DNA of 64,000 bases from Archangium violaceum (lineage in GTDB: Bacteria > Myxococcota > Myxococcia > Myxococcales > Myxococcaceae). The stretch spans positions 5,810,001 through 5,874,000 of the forward strand of contig NZ_CP069396.1 in assembly GCF_016887565.1 (NCBI RefSeq), read 5' to 3'. Made by a program: the position numbers and the translations under genes. Positions within the stretch are counted from its first letter, which is position 1. Each line of letters opens with the position of its first letter. This document shows positions 1-30,156 of this stretch, piece after piece. The notes beneath the pieces are model-generated. The model was not told the origin of the DNA and ran no database searches. It worked only from the letters and a program-made list of their open reading frames with translations.

Positions 1-1
1 C

Positions 2-1261
2 CTCGGCGACACCTGGAAGTACGACGACCGGGGCATCGATCAGGGCACCGCCTGGCTTGCCCGGGACTTCGATGACTCGGCGTGGAAGACCGGCTCGGGT
101 CAGCTCGGCTACGGCGACGAGGACGAGGGCACCGTCCTCACTCACGGCTCTCCCACCTTCTACTTCCGCAAGAAGCTCACCCTGGACAACATCGTCACCG
201 CGGCCAACCTCGAGGTGCTGTACGACGACGCCATCGCCGTGTGGGTCAACGGTGTGCCCGTCTTCTCCCGCAACATGGGCAACGGCACGAACTTCTCCGC
301 CTGGGCCTCCGGCTCGGCGACCAACGCGTACGAGCGCGTCCCGCTCCCGCTCACGTCCAATCCGTTCCGCGTGGGAGAGAACGTGGTGACGGCGATCGTG
401 AAGCAGGTGTCGGCCAACTCGGATGATCTCACCTTCGCGCTCGCGCTGGAGGTGGAGCAGCTCTCGGGCCCGGTGCCGGACATGCTGGTGCTCACCGCGC
501 CCAACGGGGGGGAGGTCTTCCTGCCGGGCGCCTCCAGGTCCATCACCTGGGCCAGTACCGGCAACGTGGCGAGCGTGGACCTGACGCTCTCCACGGACAA
601 TGGCGTGAGCTGGACGCCCATCGCCTCCGACGTGCCCAACACCGGCGTGTACGCGTGGACGGTGCCGGAGGTGAGCACCACCCAGGCGCTGGTGCGCGTG
701 GCCCGCGTCGGCGGGACCCCGCTGTCGGACGTGAGCAACGCTCCCTTCACCATCAGCCGGCAGACGACGATCCTTCCCATCCCCTTCCGGTCCGTGTGGA
801 AGTACGACGACAGCGGGGTGGATCCGGGCATGCACTGGAACATGGCGAGCTTCGATGACTCGGCGTGGAAGTCCGGCGCGGGCCAGCTCGGATACGGCGA
901 CGGCGACGAGGCCACCGTGCTCACTCGTGGCGCCGTGTCCCAGTCGAGCGTCTACTTCCGCAAGAAGATCTTCGTGAACGGGGCCGTCACCGAGGCCAAC
1001 CTGCGCGTCCTCTTCGACGATGGGGTGGCGGTGTTCGTCAACGGCTCGCAGGTGTTCGCCCGGAACGTGGGCAAGGGCCTCGCCCATGACAAGTACGCGA
1101 GCGCCGGCACGGAGAACGAGCTCGCCGCCGACTCCATCCCCATCGGGGTGTTCGTCCAGGGGGAGAACACCATCACGGTGGTGGTCAAGCAGACGGGCGC
1201 GACCTCGCCGGATCTGTCGTTCGACCTGGAGCTGCAGCTCGGCGTCGTCACCGGACAGTGA
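2..1261 (+). CDS. Secreted/surface-type protein with duplicated beta-sandwich domain (5' end outside window)
   Basis: The frame is open from base 2 to TGA at 1259-1261 (419 codons), so the N-terminus and any signal peptide lie upstream of the window. Two copies of a unit of about 150 residues are visible, at about residues 5-154 and 266-415. Each has WKYDD near its start, then FDDSAWK, GQLGYGD and YFRKK, and a later segment with VNG and a VVxxIVKQ/VVVKQ-type strand. Between them (about 160-255) lies an Ig-like segment beginning TAPNGGEVF with DNGxSW, resembling the Ser-Thr-rich/Kre9 type beta-sandwich family. No catalytic motif is seen. Such proteins are usually extracellular and often carry an enzyme domain N-terminally, which cannot be checked here. 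It ends 78 bp before the phosphopantetheinyl transferase gene and is probably unrelated to the peptide cluster. Confidence 0.75.
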   Translation, partial: LGDTWKYDDRGIDQGTAWLARDFDDSAWKTGSGQLGYGDEDEGTVLTHGSPTFYFRKKLTLDNIVTAANLEVLYDDAIAVWVNGVPVFSRNMGNGTNFSAWASGSATNAYERVPLPLTSNPFRVGENVVTAIVKQVSANSDDLTFALALEVEQLSGPVPDMLVLTAPNGGEVFLPGASRSITWASTGNVASVDLTLSTDNGVSWTPIASDVPNTGVYAWTVPEVSTTQALVRVARVGGTPLSDVSNAPFTISRQTTILPIPFRSVWKYDDSGVDPGMHWNMASFDDSAWKSGAGQLGYGDGDEATVLTRGAVSQSSVYFRKKIFVNGAVTEANLRVLFDDGVAVFVNGSQVFARNVGKGLAHDKYASAGTENELAADSIPIGVFVQGENTITVVVKQTGATSPDLSFDLELQLGVVTGQ

Positions 1262-1339
1262 GCCGGCGGGGGGGCGTACGACTCACCGGACTGGCGTGTC
1301 CGCTCACAACGCGTTAGGTGAGGGGGCTGGAGTCCGCCC

Positions 1340-2128
1340 ATGACGCCAAGCCCCCCTTCCACGCCGCCCCTGACACTGCGCCACGACGAGGTCCACCTCT
1401 GGGTGGTGGAGCCGGAGCGTGTGACCGATCCCCGGTTGCTCGGGGCCTACGTGGCGCTGCTCGACGAGAGCGAGCGGGCCCGGCGCCTGCGCTTCCGCTT
1501 CGAGAAGCACCAGCACCAGTTCCTGGTGTCGCACGCGCTGGTTCGCGTCACCCTGTCCCGCTACGCGCCGGTGCCGCCCCAGGCCTGGCGCTTCGCCAAC
1601 AACGCGTACGGGCGTCCGGATCTCTCCGGCTCGGTCCTTCCCGGGCTGCGCTTCAACCTCTCGCACACGGACGGCATGGCGGTGTGCGCGGTGGCGCTCG
1701 ACACGGACGTGGGCGCGGACGTGGAGGACTCCGGGCGCCAGGGCCAGACGGTGGAGCTGGCCGACTCCTTCTTCGCTCCCTCGGAGGTGGCCGCCCTGCG
1801 CGCGCTGCCCCCCGAGCGCCAGCGCGAGCGCTTCTTCGAGTACTGGACGCTGAAGGAGTCCTACATCAAGGCGCGTGGCATGGGGCTGAGCCTGCCGTTG
1901 GATCAGTTCGCCTTCCACCTGGAGCCCGGACAGCCGCCGCGCATCTCGTTCGATCCGCGGCTGGCGGACGAGCCCGGCTCGTGGCGCTTCGTGCAGCTCC
2001 AGCTCTCGGAGCGGCACCCCGCGGCGGTGGCGGTGCGCCGCGCCTGGAGCCTGCCCCTGTCGGTGCGGTGCCAGCGGACCGTGCCGCTGGCGGGCGATGA
2101 GCCGCCCTGGGTCGTCACCGCCGGCTAG
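1340..2128 (+). CDS. Sfp-type 4'-phosphopantetheinyl transferase
   Basis: This enzyme transfers the phosphopantetheine arm of CoA to the conserved serine of PCP and ACP domains, converting the NRPS and PKS proteins of this window from apo to holo form. It is 262 aa, normal for the Sfp/Gsp family. The diagnostic signatures are present: FNLSHTDG (about 105-112), GADVED (125-130, with metal-binding D127 and E129; the family consensus is G-I/V-D-x-E), and WTLKESYIKARGMGL (169-183, with E173). The gene converges on the thioesterase gene, and the two stop codons share the bases CTAG at 2125-2128. Its proximity to the NRPS genes suggests a dedicated role, but Sfp-type enzymes are usually broad and it could also serve the downstream PKS/NRPS line. 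Confidence 0.93.
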   Translation: MTPSPPSTPPLTLRHDEVHLWVVEPERVTDPRLLGAYVALLDESERARRLRFRFEKHQHQFLVSHALVRVTLSRYAPVPPQAWRFANNAYGRPDLSGSVLPGLRFNLSHTDGMAVCAVALDTDVGADVEDSGRQGQTVELADSFFAPSEVAALRALPPERQRERFFEYWTLKESYIKARGMGLSLPLDQFAFHLEPGQPPRISFDPRLADEPGSWRFVQLQLSERHPAAVAVRRAWSLPLSVRCQRTVPLAGDEPPWVVTAG

Positions 2129-2892
2129 GGGCCGACCTCCGGGCACCAGCGGACGAGCTCCTCGCGGAGCGCCGCCAGCAGCGGCTCCCGGACCGTGCGC
2201 AGGAAGAAGTGCTTGCCGGGGAACCAGCGCAGCCGGAGCTCCTCCGTCGTCAGCTCGCCCCAGGCGTCGAGGCTCTCCTGGGTGACGTGCGGATCCTCCT
2301 CGCCCGACCAGGCCGAGATGGGGCAGCGCACCGGCGTGGCGGGCAGCAGGGTGTCCGCCACGGAGAAGTCGGCGCGCAGCGACGGCAGCACCATCTCCAA
2401 CAGCTCCTTGTGGGCGAAGACCTCGGGGGGCGTGCCCTCGTAGCTGCGCAGCAGCTCGACGAAGTTCGCGTCATCCAGATCGTCCCGGGACGGACGGTCG
2501 CGGTGGGGCGCGCCGGCGGCGGCCATCACCAGCCCGAGCGGCAGGGGCGCGCCACGGGCCTGCCAGCGCTGCGTGAGCGCCAGTGCGATGCGCGTGCCCA
2601 TGCTGTAGCCGAAGAAGACGAAGGGCTTGTCCAGCAGCGGCGCCAGGACCGGCTCCAGCGCGTCCAGCAGCGCGGGGATCCGCCGGAAGGGCTGCTCCAG
2701 GATGCGCCGCTCGCGGCCCGGCAGCTGCACGGCGCACACCTCCACGCTCGCCGGGAGCGCCGCTCCCCAGTTGTTGTAGATGGAGGCGCCTCCCCCCGCG
2801 TACGGGAAACAGAACACCCGCAGGCGGGTGTGGGGATTGGGCTGGCGAAGTGGGAACCAGGGATTCACGGGCGGGTTGGACGGTCGCATCAT
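2125..2892 (-). CDS. Type II (editing) thioesterase, GrsT-like
   Basis: This is a stand-alone alpha/beta hydrolase of 255 aa that in NRPS/PKS clusters removes misprimed acetyl or wrong acyl groups from carrier domains. Visible family marks are FCFPYAGGG (about 28-35), the nucleophile elbow GYSMGT with Ser97, a late WSGEEDPHV segment carrying the acid region, and FPGKHFFL with the probable catalytic His. There is no signal peptide, so it is cytoplasmic. Two ATG codons sit side by side at the start (CATCAT on the plus strand). The gene is transcribed away from the histidine kinase and towards the phosphopantetheinyl transferase, sharing the stop-codon CTAG with the latter. It is distinct from the integral thioesterase at the end of the second NRPS. 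Confidence 0.92.
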   Translation of the reverse strand: MMRPSNPPVNPWFPLRQPNPHTRLRVFCFPYAGGGASIYNNWGAALPASVEVCAVQLPGRERRILEQPFRRIPALLDALEPVLAPLLDKPFVFFGYSMGTRIALALTQRWQARGAPLPLGLVMAAAGAPHRDRPSRDDLDDANFVELLRSYEGTPPEVFAHKELLEMVLPSLRADFSVADTLLPATPVRCPISAWSGEEDPHVTQESLDAWGELTTEELRLRWFPGKHFFLRTVREPLLAALREELVRWCPEVGP

Positions 2893-2911
2893 CTTTTTCG
2901 AGGCTGGATGG

Positions 2912-2927
2912 TTCCCATATCAGGGAA
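2912..2927. promoter_or_regulatory. Short inverted repeat upstream of the thioesterase gene
   Basis: The divergent intergenic region between the thioesterase (start 2892) and the histidine kinase (start about 3137) contains TTCCC-ATATCA-GGGAA, 20 bp upstream of the thioesterase start codon. It could be an operator. The arms are only 5 bp, so chance is a real alternative. I see no other clear signal in the remaining part of this 244-bp gap. Confidence 0.25.
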
Positions 2928-3136
2928 TCCCGTCCGGTGGGGCCTCCGGACGCTTGGCGTGGATTTGCGGAGTGATCTCCGCACCTTCTGGGCCGAGGTA
3001 GGACCGGTGTGTGCAACAGCGGACGTGGAGCGCAATCCCGGGCATGCCGAGCGTGTGCTGCCGGACGGATCGATCCGGGGCTGGAAGGGGGGGACGCTCG
3101 TCTGTCCGCCCGCTTATGGGTATCGAATTTCTCATC

Positions 3137-4695
<1,559 letters not shown>

Positions 4696-4699
<4 letters not shown>

Positions 4700-4902
4700 G
4701 CGCGCGCCATCTTCTGGCGGAGGCTGAGCGGGCGCATGTCCGTCCACACCTCCTTGATGTACGCGAGGCACTCGTCCTTCGAGCCCTGCTTGCCCGCGTC
4801 CTTCCAGCCCAGCGCGTTCTCCCGGTCCGCGGGCCAGATCGAATACTGCTCCTCGTGGTTCACCACGACCTTGTAGGCGACGGTGTCCTGCTGCTCGCTC
4901 AT
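4696..4902 (-). CDS. MbtH-like protein (NRPS adenylation chaperone)
   Basis: This 68-aa protein has the family signature: [10 protein letters not shown] near residues 15-24, then [15 protein letters not shown], and [11 protein letters not shown]. MbtH-like proteins bind adenylation domains and raise their solubility or activity, so this one most likely serves the two NRPS proteins encoded divergently downstream. The start was moved to ATG 4902-4900 because AGGAG lies 7 bases upstream on this strand. An upstream in-frame ATG at 4944 lacks such a site and would add a non-conserved 14-residue tail. The gene faces the histidine kinase gene, sharing CTAG with its stop. Confidence 0.95.
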
Positions 4903-5066
4903 CTCGTGCTCCTGAATCAGTGCGCCGCCATGGGCGGGCGCCACCTCTTACCAGCCGCCGCCATGCATCGGCCAGGGGCCTTGATGACGCACGGGGCCAC
5001 TCTCCGGCCGTGCCTCGAACACACCCCGGGCTGCTTGCCAGTTGGGCGTGAAACATGGGAAGAACC

Positions 5067-5089
5067 AACTGCTTTAAAGGAAAGCAGTT
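5067..5089. promoter_or_regulatory. 9-bp inverted repeat in the divergent promoter region of the NRPS cluster
   Basis: Within the 244-bp gap between the MbtH-like gene (start 4902) and the desaturase (start 5147) lies AACTGCTTT, five bases (AAAGG), then AAAGCAGTT, a perfect 9-bp inverted repeat. It sits in a local AT-rich patch (5050-5120), 58 bp upstream of the desaturase start. It could be an operator controlling both directions or a transcript hairpin. No U-run follows, so an intrinsic terminator is unlikely. Confidence 0.45.
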
Positions 5090-5146
5090 AATTCTTGATT
5101 GGCTGTTTCTTCCGGACTTTGAGAGTCCGCGAATTCTGGATCGAGG

Positions 5147-6169
5147 ATGGGTTCCGCATCACGACAGGAGCAGTCAGGGGGGGCTTCGGAGCCCAGGACG
5201 TCCAGGCGGTTGGTGGTCGACGACATCCGCACCTTCCGGGCGTTCCTCACCACCGAGGCGCGGCGGGGCACGTTCGAGGCCCTGCACCAGCCGAGCCCGA
5301 GGCACGCGGCGCGGGATCTGGTGGAGACGTGGACGCTCATCTTCGCCGCCTGGGCGCTGTGCTTCTACGTCTCGCCGCTGTGGACGCCGCTGGCGCTGAT
5401 CGTCATCGGCTCGCGGCAGCGCGCGCTGGGCAACCGCCTGCACGATGCGTCCCACGGCAACATGCTGCGCGGCAAGAAGGCCAACCAATGGGTCGCCTCG
5501 CTGCTGTGCGCGCTGCCGATCTTCGAGGACTACGAGCTGTACCGGCTCGAGCACCTGCAGCACCACGCCTACCTCGGCACGCCGGGGAGGGATCCGGACT
5601 TCCTGGAACTGCCCGCGCAGGGAGAGGAGTCACCGCGGAGCGCCTGGCGGGTGTATCTCTCGTTCGCGCTCAATCCGAGAATGTGGCGGGACTCGGTGCT
5701 GACGACGCTGCCCCGCGTGGGCGCGGTGCAGCGGCTGCGTGTGCTCGCCTGGTGGACGGTCATGCTCGGCGTGCTCGCGCTGCTGGCGGGGCCTCGAGGT
5801 GCGCTGGTGTTCGCCGCGCTGTGGCTGGCCTCGAAGGCCACCGTCTACCATCTCATCAAAGTATTCGCGGAGATCTCCGATCACGTGGGCCTCGTTCCAG
5901 GCACCATCCTCGGCTACACTCGGAACCTCCCGAACAACTGGCTGTCCTTCTTCTTGCACCCGCATCACGACAACTACCACCTGACCCACCACCTCTTCCC
6001 TCGCATCCCGCTGGCACACCTGCCCCGGATGCACGGGTTGTTGATGGACGTGGACCTCTACGCACAGGCCCACCAGTGCGAGCGCTACTTCCTCGGAGAG
6101 TCCTCGGTGGTGCGCAGCTGGCTCCAACCCAAGCCAGGGCCCATGGCCGCCGTCCCGGTGGTGTCGTGA
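5147..6169 (+). CDS. Membrane fatty acid desaturase/hydroxylase family protein
   Basis: This 340-aa protein has the three histidine boxes of the diiron membrane desaturase superfamily: HDASH (99-103), HLQHH (136-140) and HLTHH (278-282, inside HPHHDNYHLTHH). Hydrophobic segments lie at about 62-88, 115-126 and 198-235. The family inserts double bonds or hydroxyls into acyl chains using O2 and a ferredoxin or cytochrome b5 partner, neither of which is encoded here. It starts the plus-strand run leading into the NRPS genes (105-bp gap), so it probably tailors the fatty acyl starter of the lipopeptide. Action on a carrier-bound amino acid is possible. The ATG at 5147 follows GGATCGAGG very closely, so the exact start is uncertain. 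Confidence 0.85.
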   Translation: MGSASRQEQSGGASEPRTSRRLVVDDIRTFRAFLTTEARRGTFEALHQPSPRHAARDLVETWTLIFAAWALCFYVSPLWTPLALIVIGSRQRALGNRLHDASHGNMLRGKKANQWVASLLCALPIFEDYELYRLEHLQHHAYLGTPGRDPDFLELPAQGEESPRSAWRVYLSFALNPRMWRDSVLTTLPRVGAVQRLRVLAWWTVMLGVLALLAGPRGALVFAALWLASKATVYHLIKVFAEISDHVGLVPGTILGYTRNLPNNWLSFFLHPHHDNYHLTHHLFPRIPLAHLPRMHGLLMDVDLYAQAHQCERYFLGESSVVRSWLQPKPGPMAAVPVVS

Positions 6170-6274
6170 GCCTCGTGACTCCCATGTGGGTGCCGGAACT
6201 CTGAGTGGCGCCGTGCCCGTGTCGACTTCCGACGCGCCCGCGCCCCCCCTCGTCTTCTCTTCGCGGAAACCACC

Positions 6275-26142
<19,868 letters not shown>

Positions 26143-26151
26143 GGCAACCCC

Positions 26152-27564
26152 ATGAACTTCTACGACACGAAACTCTTCCCCTTCGTTCAGGAGCTGGAAG
26201 CCAACTTCCCGGCCATCCGCAAGGAAATCGAGACCCAGATCGAGTCCCGGTTCAAGCCCTACGCCTACTCGGACGTGTACAACGCCGGGTGGACCACGCT
26301 CGACCTGCTCTACTACGACAACCGCCTGAACGTGCGGAACATGCCGCGCTTCACGGTCTCCGATTGCACGGATCCGATGGCCCTCTTCATGGTGCTGCTC
26401 GGCGCGCCGGACTCCTTCGAGTCCCGCCTGCTGCAGTCCCGCCTGGGCATGGAGACCATGAAGGAACTGGCCTCCTATCGCTCGCCGCACGACTGCACGC
26501 CGAGCATGATCGACCGGCTGGTCGCGGGCATGAACTCGCTCGTCTATGACGCCGAGCTCTTCGTCGCCAACCAGGATCGCCTCCAGCTCGACGCGCGCTT
26601 TCCGCGCTCGCACGAGCGGCTCGAGGGGTTGCTCGCCACTGGCCGGCTGGTGAAACGGGACGGGCGCATCGCGCTCGGGGACGTGGGCGGCGACGAGGGG
26701 CGCGAGGCCCTGCGCTGGTTCCACCTCACCGTGCTGGAGGAGGTGCTCTACCCGAGCTTCCTCAAGAAGGGCGGCATGACCGAGTTCAAGGACGTGACGT
26801 CCGGCTGCCCGGTCACCACCGGCATCGTGAAGGCCATCCCCGGCCTGCGCAGCGTGTGGTTCTCGTGCCTGGCGCCCGGCTCGCACATCAAGTCGCACAC
26901 CGGCAATGACGCCACCATGCTGCGCTGCCACCTCGGACTCATCGTCCCCGAGGGCTGCGTCATGCACGTGGGCTCGCAGCTCTTCTCGCCCAACGACTTC
27001 AAGAACGCCGATGAGATCCTCGCGCTGGTGAAGCCCTCGAACGACAGCGTTCCGGCGCAGCTGCTGCGCAGCGCGCTGCCGGGCGACGAGCTCGAGAAGC
27101 TCCAGAAGTACAGCTCGCTGGAGCAGCCGGAGGATCCGGACGCGGCGTGGAAGAGCCAGTGGGCGGTGGCCAAGGCGCTCAACACACTGGTGAGGCAGCC
27201 GGGCTTCTACTCGGCCTGGAGGGACCGTGTGCCGCGCCAGTCGGCCACGCCCGTGCTCGCCGAGACGGTGGCACGCCTGCGGGACATGGGGCTGCTGACG
27301 GCGGAGGGGCTGGTGGCGCCGGAGGCGACCAGCACGGAGAAGGGGACGGAGGAGCTGGAGTACCTCAACACCCTCTTCTTCATCGAGGCGGTCTTCCCGA
27401 GGTTCCTCGCGAAGGATCCGCGCGTGCGCAAGGAGCCGATCTCCTGGCGTGAGGGCCGCTGCTTCGTCTTCGACGACACGCAGTACCACGAGGTCTGGAA
27501 CCGGAGTCAGAGCAACCGGGTCATCCTGAACGTGGACATCGAGAAGAGCGTCTACATCCGCTAG
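26152..27564 (+). CDS. Aspartyl/asparaginyl beta-hydroxylase-like Fe(II)/2OG enzyme with two large insertions
   Basis: This is a 470-aa protein. The N-terminus (FPFVQELEANFPAIRKEIE, then a W-LY-type segment) and two later blocks match the AspH family. Block 1 (about 222-278) has CPVTTGIVKAIPG, H249-T-G, R258-x-H260-LGL and VPEGC. Block 2 (about 430-465) has WREGRCFVFDDT, H446-E-x-W-N and R456, in the family's His-plus-ten-Arg spacing. H249 and H446 would bind iron; R456, R258 and H260 would hold 2-oxoglutarate. About 150 residues separate the N-terminal piece from block 1, and another 150 separate block 1 from block 2, where ordinary AspH domains are nearly continuous. It begins 9 bp after the NRPS2 stop, so it is probably a tailoring hydroxylase of the peptide; the target residue is unknown, and no Asp/Asn module is predicted. 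Confidence 0.8.
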   Translation: MNFYDTKLFPFVQELEANFPAIRKEIETQIESRFKPYAYSDVYNAGWTTLDLLYYDNRLNVRNMPRFTVSDCTDPMALFMVLLGAPDSFESRLLQSRLGMETMKELASYRSPHDCTPSMIDRLVAGMNSLVYDAELFVANQDRLQLDARFPRSHERLEGLLATGRLVKRDGRIALGDVGGDEGREALRWFHLTVLEEVLYPSFLKKGGMTEFKDVTSGCPVTTGIVKAIPGLRSVWFSCLAPGSHIKSHTGNDATMLRCHLGLIVPEGCVMHVGSQLFSPNDFKNADEILALVKPSNDSVPAQLLRSALPGDELEKLQKYSSLEQPEDPDAAWKSQWAVAKALNTLVRQPGFYSAWRDRVPRQSATPVLAETVARLRDMGLLTAEGLVAPEATSTEKGTEELEYLNTLFFIEAVFPRFLAKDPRVRKEPISWREGRCFVFDDTQYHEVWNRSQSNRVILNVDIEKSVYIR

Positions 27565-27573
27565 GTCGAGGTC

Positions 27574-30144
27574 ATGGGGAAGCGAGTGAAGAAGAGTGCG
27601 TGGTGGGCCCGGATGGTGGGGCTCGTGGTGGGCCTTGCTCGTCCGGCCTTGGCGGCCGAGGAGCCGGCGGCGGTCTTCCAGGCCACGCGGGCCGAGGGCT
27701 CGCTGGCGGTCGATGGCCGGTTGGACGAGCCGGCCTGGGCCACCGCGCCGGTGTTCTCCTCCTTCACGCAGAGCTTCCCCACGCCCGGGACCGCTCCGAG
27801 CGAGAAGACCGAGGTGCGGTTGGTATACGACGACCGCAACCTCTACGTGGGCATCACCGCCCATGACAGCCAGCCCGGGTCCATCCACCGGGGCATCGGC
27901 CGGCGCGATGCCATCCCCGCCTCGGACGTGGTGCGGGTGATGGTGGACAGCCTGCGGGACCGGACCACCGGCTACGTCTTCGCGATCAACGCGGGCGGCA
28001 CGCTGGAGGACGGGCGCATCACCGACGACGTCAACATCTCCACCGACTGGGACGCGGTATGGGAGGGGAGCTCGGCCGTCACGGAGACGGGGTGGACGGC
28101 GGAGCTGCGTCTGCCCCTGCGGCTGCTGCGCTTCCCCGAGGTCCCCGAGCAGCTCTGGGGCTTCCACGTGCGCCGGGAGATCGCCCGCACGCACGAGCAG
28201 CTGGACTCGGTCGTCATCCCGCGCGAGGCCAACGCCCTGGTGTCTCGCTTCACCGAGCTGCGCGACATGAAGGGCCTGCACCACGGGGGCCAGCTCACGC
28301 TCACGCCCTACCTGGCCAGCCGGCTCACCTCCCAGTCGCGGCTCGTGGATCCCTCGGTCGACGTCGGGCTCGACTTCCAGGCCAACCTCACGAGCGATCT
28401 GTCGTTGACGGGTACCATCAACCCGGACTTCGGCCAGGTGGAGGCGGATCGGCTGCTGGTGAACCTGGGCACCTCCGAGCTCTTCTTCCCGGAGAAGCGC
28501 CCCTTCTTCCTCGAGGGGTTGGATCTCTTCCAGCCGGTGGGCTCGGCGGATGGCCGCTCGGCGCAGTCGCTCTTCTATTCGCGGCGCATCGGCCTGACGA
28601 CGCCGCTGCTCGGCGCGGTGAAGCTGACGGGCACCGTGCGCGAGGGCGTGCAGATCGGCTTCCTCGACGCGGTGGTGATGGGCTCGGTGGATCCCACGCG
28701 CGCGCAGGCCATCGCGGAGGGGAAGGATCCGGACTCGCTGCCGTTGGATCGCCGCTACCAGTTCCACCCGGAGCGCCCGTTCCACTTCGCGCCCAACAGC
28801 TCGCTGCCCGCGGAGGTGTCCGCGCCGACGAACTTCCTGGCCGGCGTGGTGCGGACCGAGCTGGCGGAGGGGGCGCGTGTCGGCGCCATGGTCACCTCCG
28901 TCAATCCGCTCACCGCGCGCTGCCCCACGGGCGTGCCGGCGGGAGACCCGAGCTGCACGCCCCGGGGTGGGCAGGGCGTGGCGGCGGACTTCTCGTTCCG
29001 CAGCAGGAGTGGCGCCTACGCGCTGCTCGGCCAGGTGGATGGCTCCCGCGTATCGGGCGGTCCCTCCGAGGGCGTGCTGCTGCGCGATGGAACGCGGCTG
29101 CGTTCGGGGGACATGGGCTTCGGCACCTGGCTGAAGGGCGGCAAGCTGGGCGGTGAGCCGTGGCGCCTGACGCTCTCGTACCAGCACGCCTCCCCGAAGT
29201 TGGATCTCACCGCGGCGGGCTACCAGCCCGTGCAGAACGAGCAGGAGGCGAAGGCTCACGTCGAGTACGGCTACAGCAGTGGCTGGGGGCCGTTCGCCGA
29301 GCTGTGGACCGGCGTGCTGGCCAGCGGCCGGTGGTCCACGGACGGGCGGGGAATCGGTCTCAACCAGTCGACGGTGCTGACGGCCGATGGCGTGCTGCCG
29401 GACCTGTCCTCGTTCTACTTCGAGCTCGGCCTGGAGCGGGGCCGGTTGGATCTCCGGGAGATCGACGGGGCGGGCATCGCCTTCCAGCGGCCGTCCTTCG
29501 TCTTCGGCATCTTCCAGTTCGAGACGGATCCGACGAAGCCCCTGTCCTTCAACTTCAGCGGCTACCTGGACAGGACGCGCGACGAGGCGCTGACGCAGGG
29601 GCAGGTGGGCTACGACGTGACGGTGGGCCTCACCTGGCGTCCGCTGCCGCGCCTCCAGACGGAGTTCACCACCGGCTACAACGCGACCCAGGACGGTCCG
29701 CGCTGGGTGGGGGATGACGGCCAGGGCCGGATCCTCTTCGCGCAGCTGCTGCCGCGCTTCCTGACGCTGACGCTGCGGCAGCTCGTGGTCATCACCCCGC
29801 GGCTCACCCTGCAGGCGTACGCGCAGCTCCTCACCGGATACGGCCACTATGGCCCGTTCTACTCCGCCGAGGCTCCGGGCGGAGGCATCCTCCGCTTCAG
29901 CGATCTCCAGATGGCGAGCGGGGATGTCGACGATCCGAGCTTCCACACCTCCGCGCTGAACGTGAACCTGGTGGCCCGGTGGGAGTACCGGCTCGGCTCG
30001 ACGCTCTTCCTCGTCTACTCGCGCGCGCAGGAGGAGCTGCCGCCCCCGCCGGGTGCCGTCATCAGCCGCTCGCTCACGCCCCGGACGCTGCTGAGCGGGC
30101 CGAGCTCGGACACGGTGATGCTCAAGGCCAGCTACGCGTGGTGA
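27574..30144 (+). CDS. DUF5916/CBM9-like outer-membrane protein
   Basis: This 856-aa protein has a signal peptide (basic start, hydrophobic stretch, ARPALA-AEEP cleavage region near 28). It is followed by a carbohydrate-binding-module-9-like sandwich at about 35-215 (AVDGRLDEPAWATA, VRLVYDDRNLYVGITAHD, DVVRVMVDS, TGYVFAINAGG, GWTAELRLPL). The long C-terminal part has alternating strand patterns, FFPEKRPFFLEG, and a final aromatic residue (SYAW), typical of outer-membrane beta-barrels. This two-part layout is that of the DUF5916 family; biochemical function is not established to my knowledge. It starts 9 bp after the hydroxylase gene and is probably co-transcribed with the NRPS genes, which may imply a role in surface handling or export of the peptide, or polar acquisition only. 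It converges on the MFS gene. Confidence 0.82.
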   Translation: MGKRVKKSAWWARMVGLVVGLARPALAAEEPAAVFQATRAEGSLAVDGRLDEPAWATAPVFSSFTQSFPTPGTAPSEKTEVRLVYDDRNLYVGITAHDSQPGSIHRGIGRRDAIPASDVVRVMVDSLRDRTTGYVFAINAGGTLEDGRITDDVNISTDWDAVWEGSSAVTETGWTAELRLPLRLLRFPEVPEQLWGFHVRREIARTHEQLDSVVIPREANALVSRFTELRDMKGLHHGGQLTLTPYLASRLTSQSRLVDPSVDVGLDFQANLTSDLSLTGTINPDFGQVEADRLLVNLGTSELFFPEKRPFFLEGLDLFQPVGSADGRSAQSLFYSRRIGLTTPLLGAVKLTGTVREGVQIGFLDAVVMGSVDPTRAQAIAEGKDPDSLPLDRRYQFHPERPFHFAPNSSLPAEVSAPTNFLAGVVRTELAEGARVGAMVTSVNPLTARCPTGVPAGDPSCTPRGGQGVAADFSFRSRSGAYALLGQVDGSRVSGGPSEGVLLRDGTRLRSGDMGFGTWLKGGKLGGEPWRLTLSYQHASPKLDLTAAGYQPVQNEQEAKAHVEYGYSSGWGPFAELWTGVLASGRWSTDGRGIGLNQSTVLTADGVLPDLSSFYFELGLERGRLDLREIDGAGIAFQRPSFVFGIFQFETDPTKPLSFNFSGYLDRTRDEALTQGQVGYDVTVGLTWRPLPRLQTEFTTGYNATQDGPRWVGDDGQGRILFAQLLPRFLTLTLRQLVVITPRLTLQAYAQLLTGYGHYGPFYSAEAPGGGILRFSDLQMASGDVDDPSFHTSALNVNLVARWEYRLGSTLFLVYSRAQEELPPPPGAVISRSLTPRTLLSGPSSDTVMLKASYAW

Positions 30145-30156
30145 GGGTGGCGGGCC

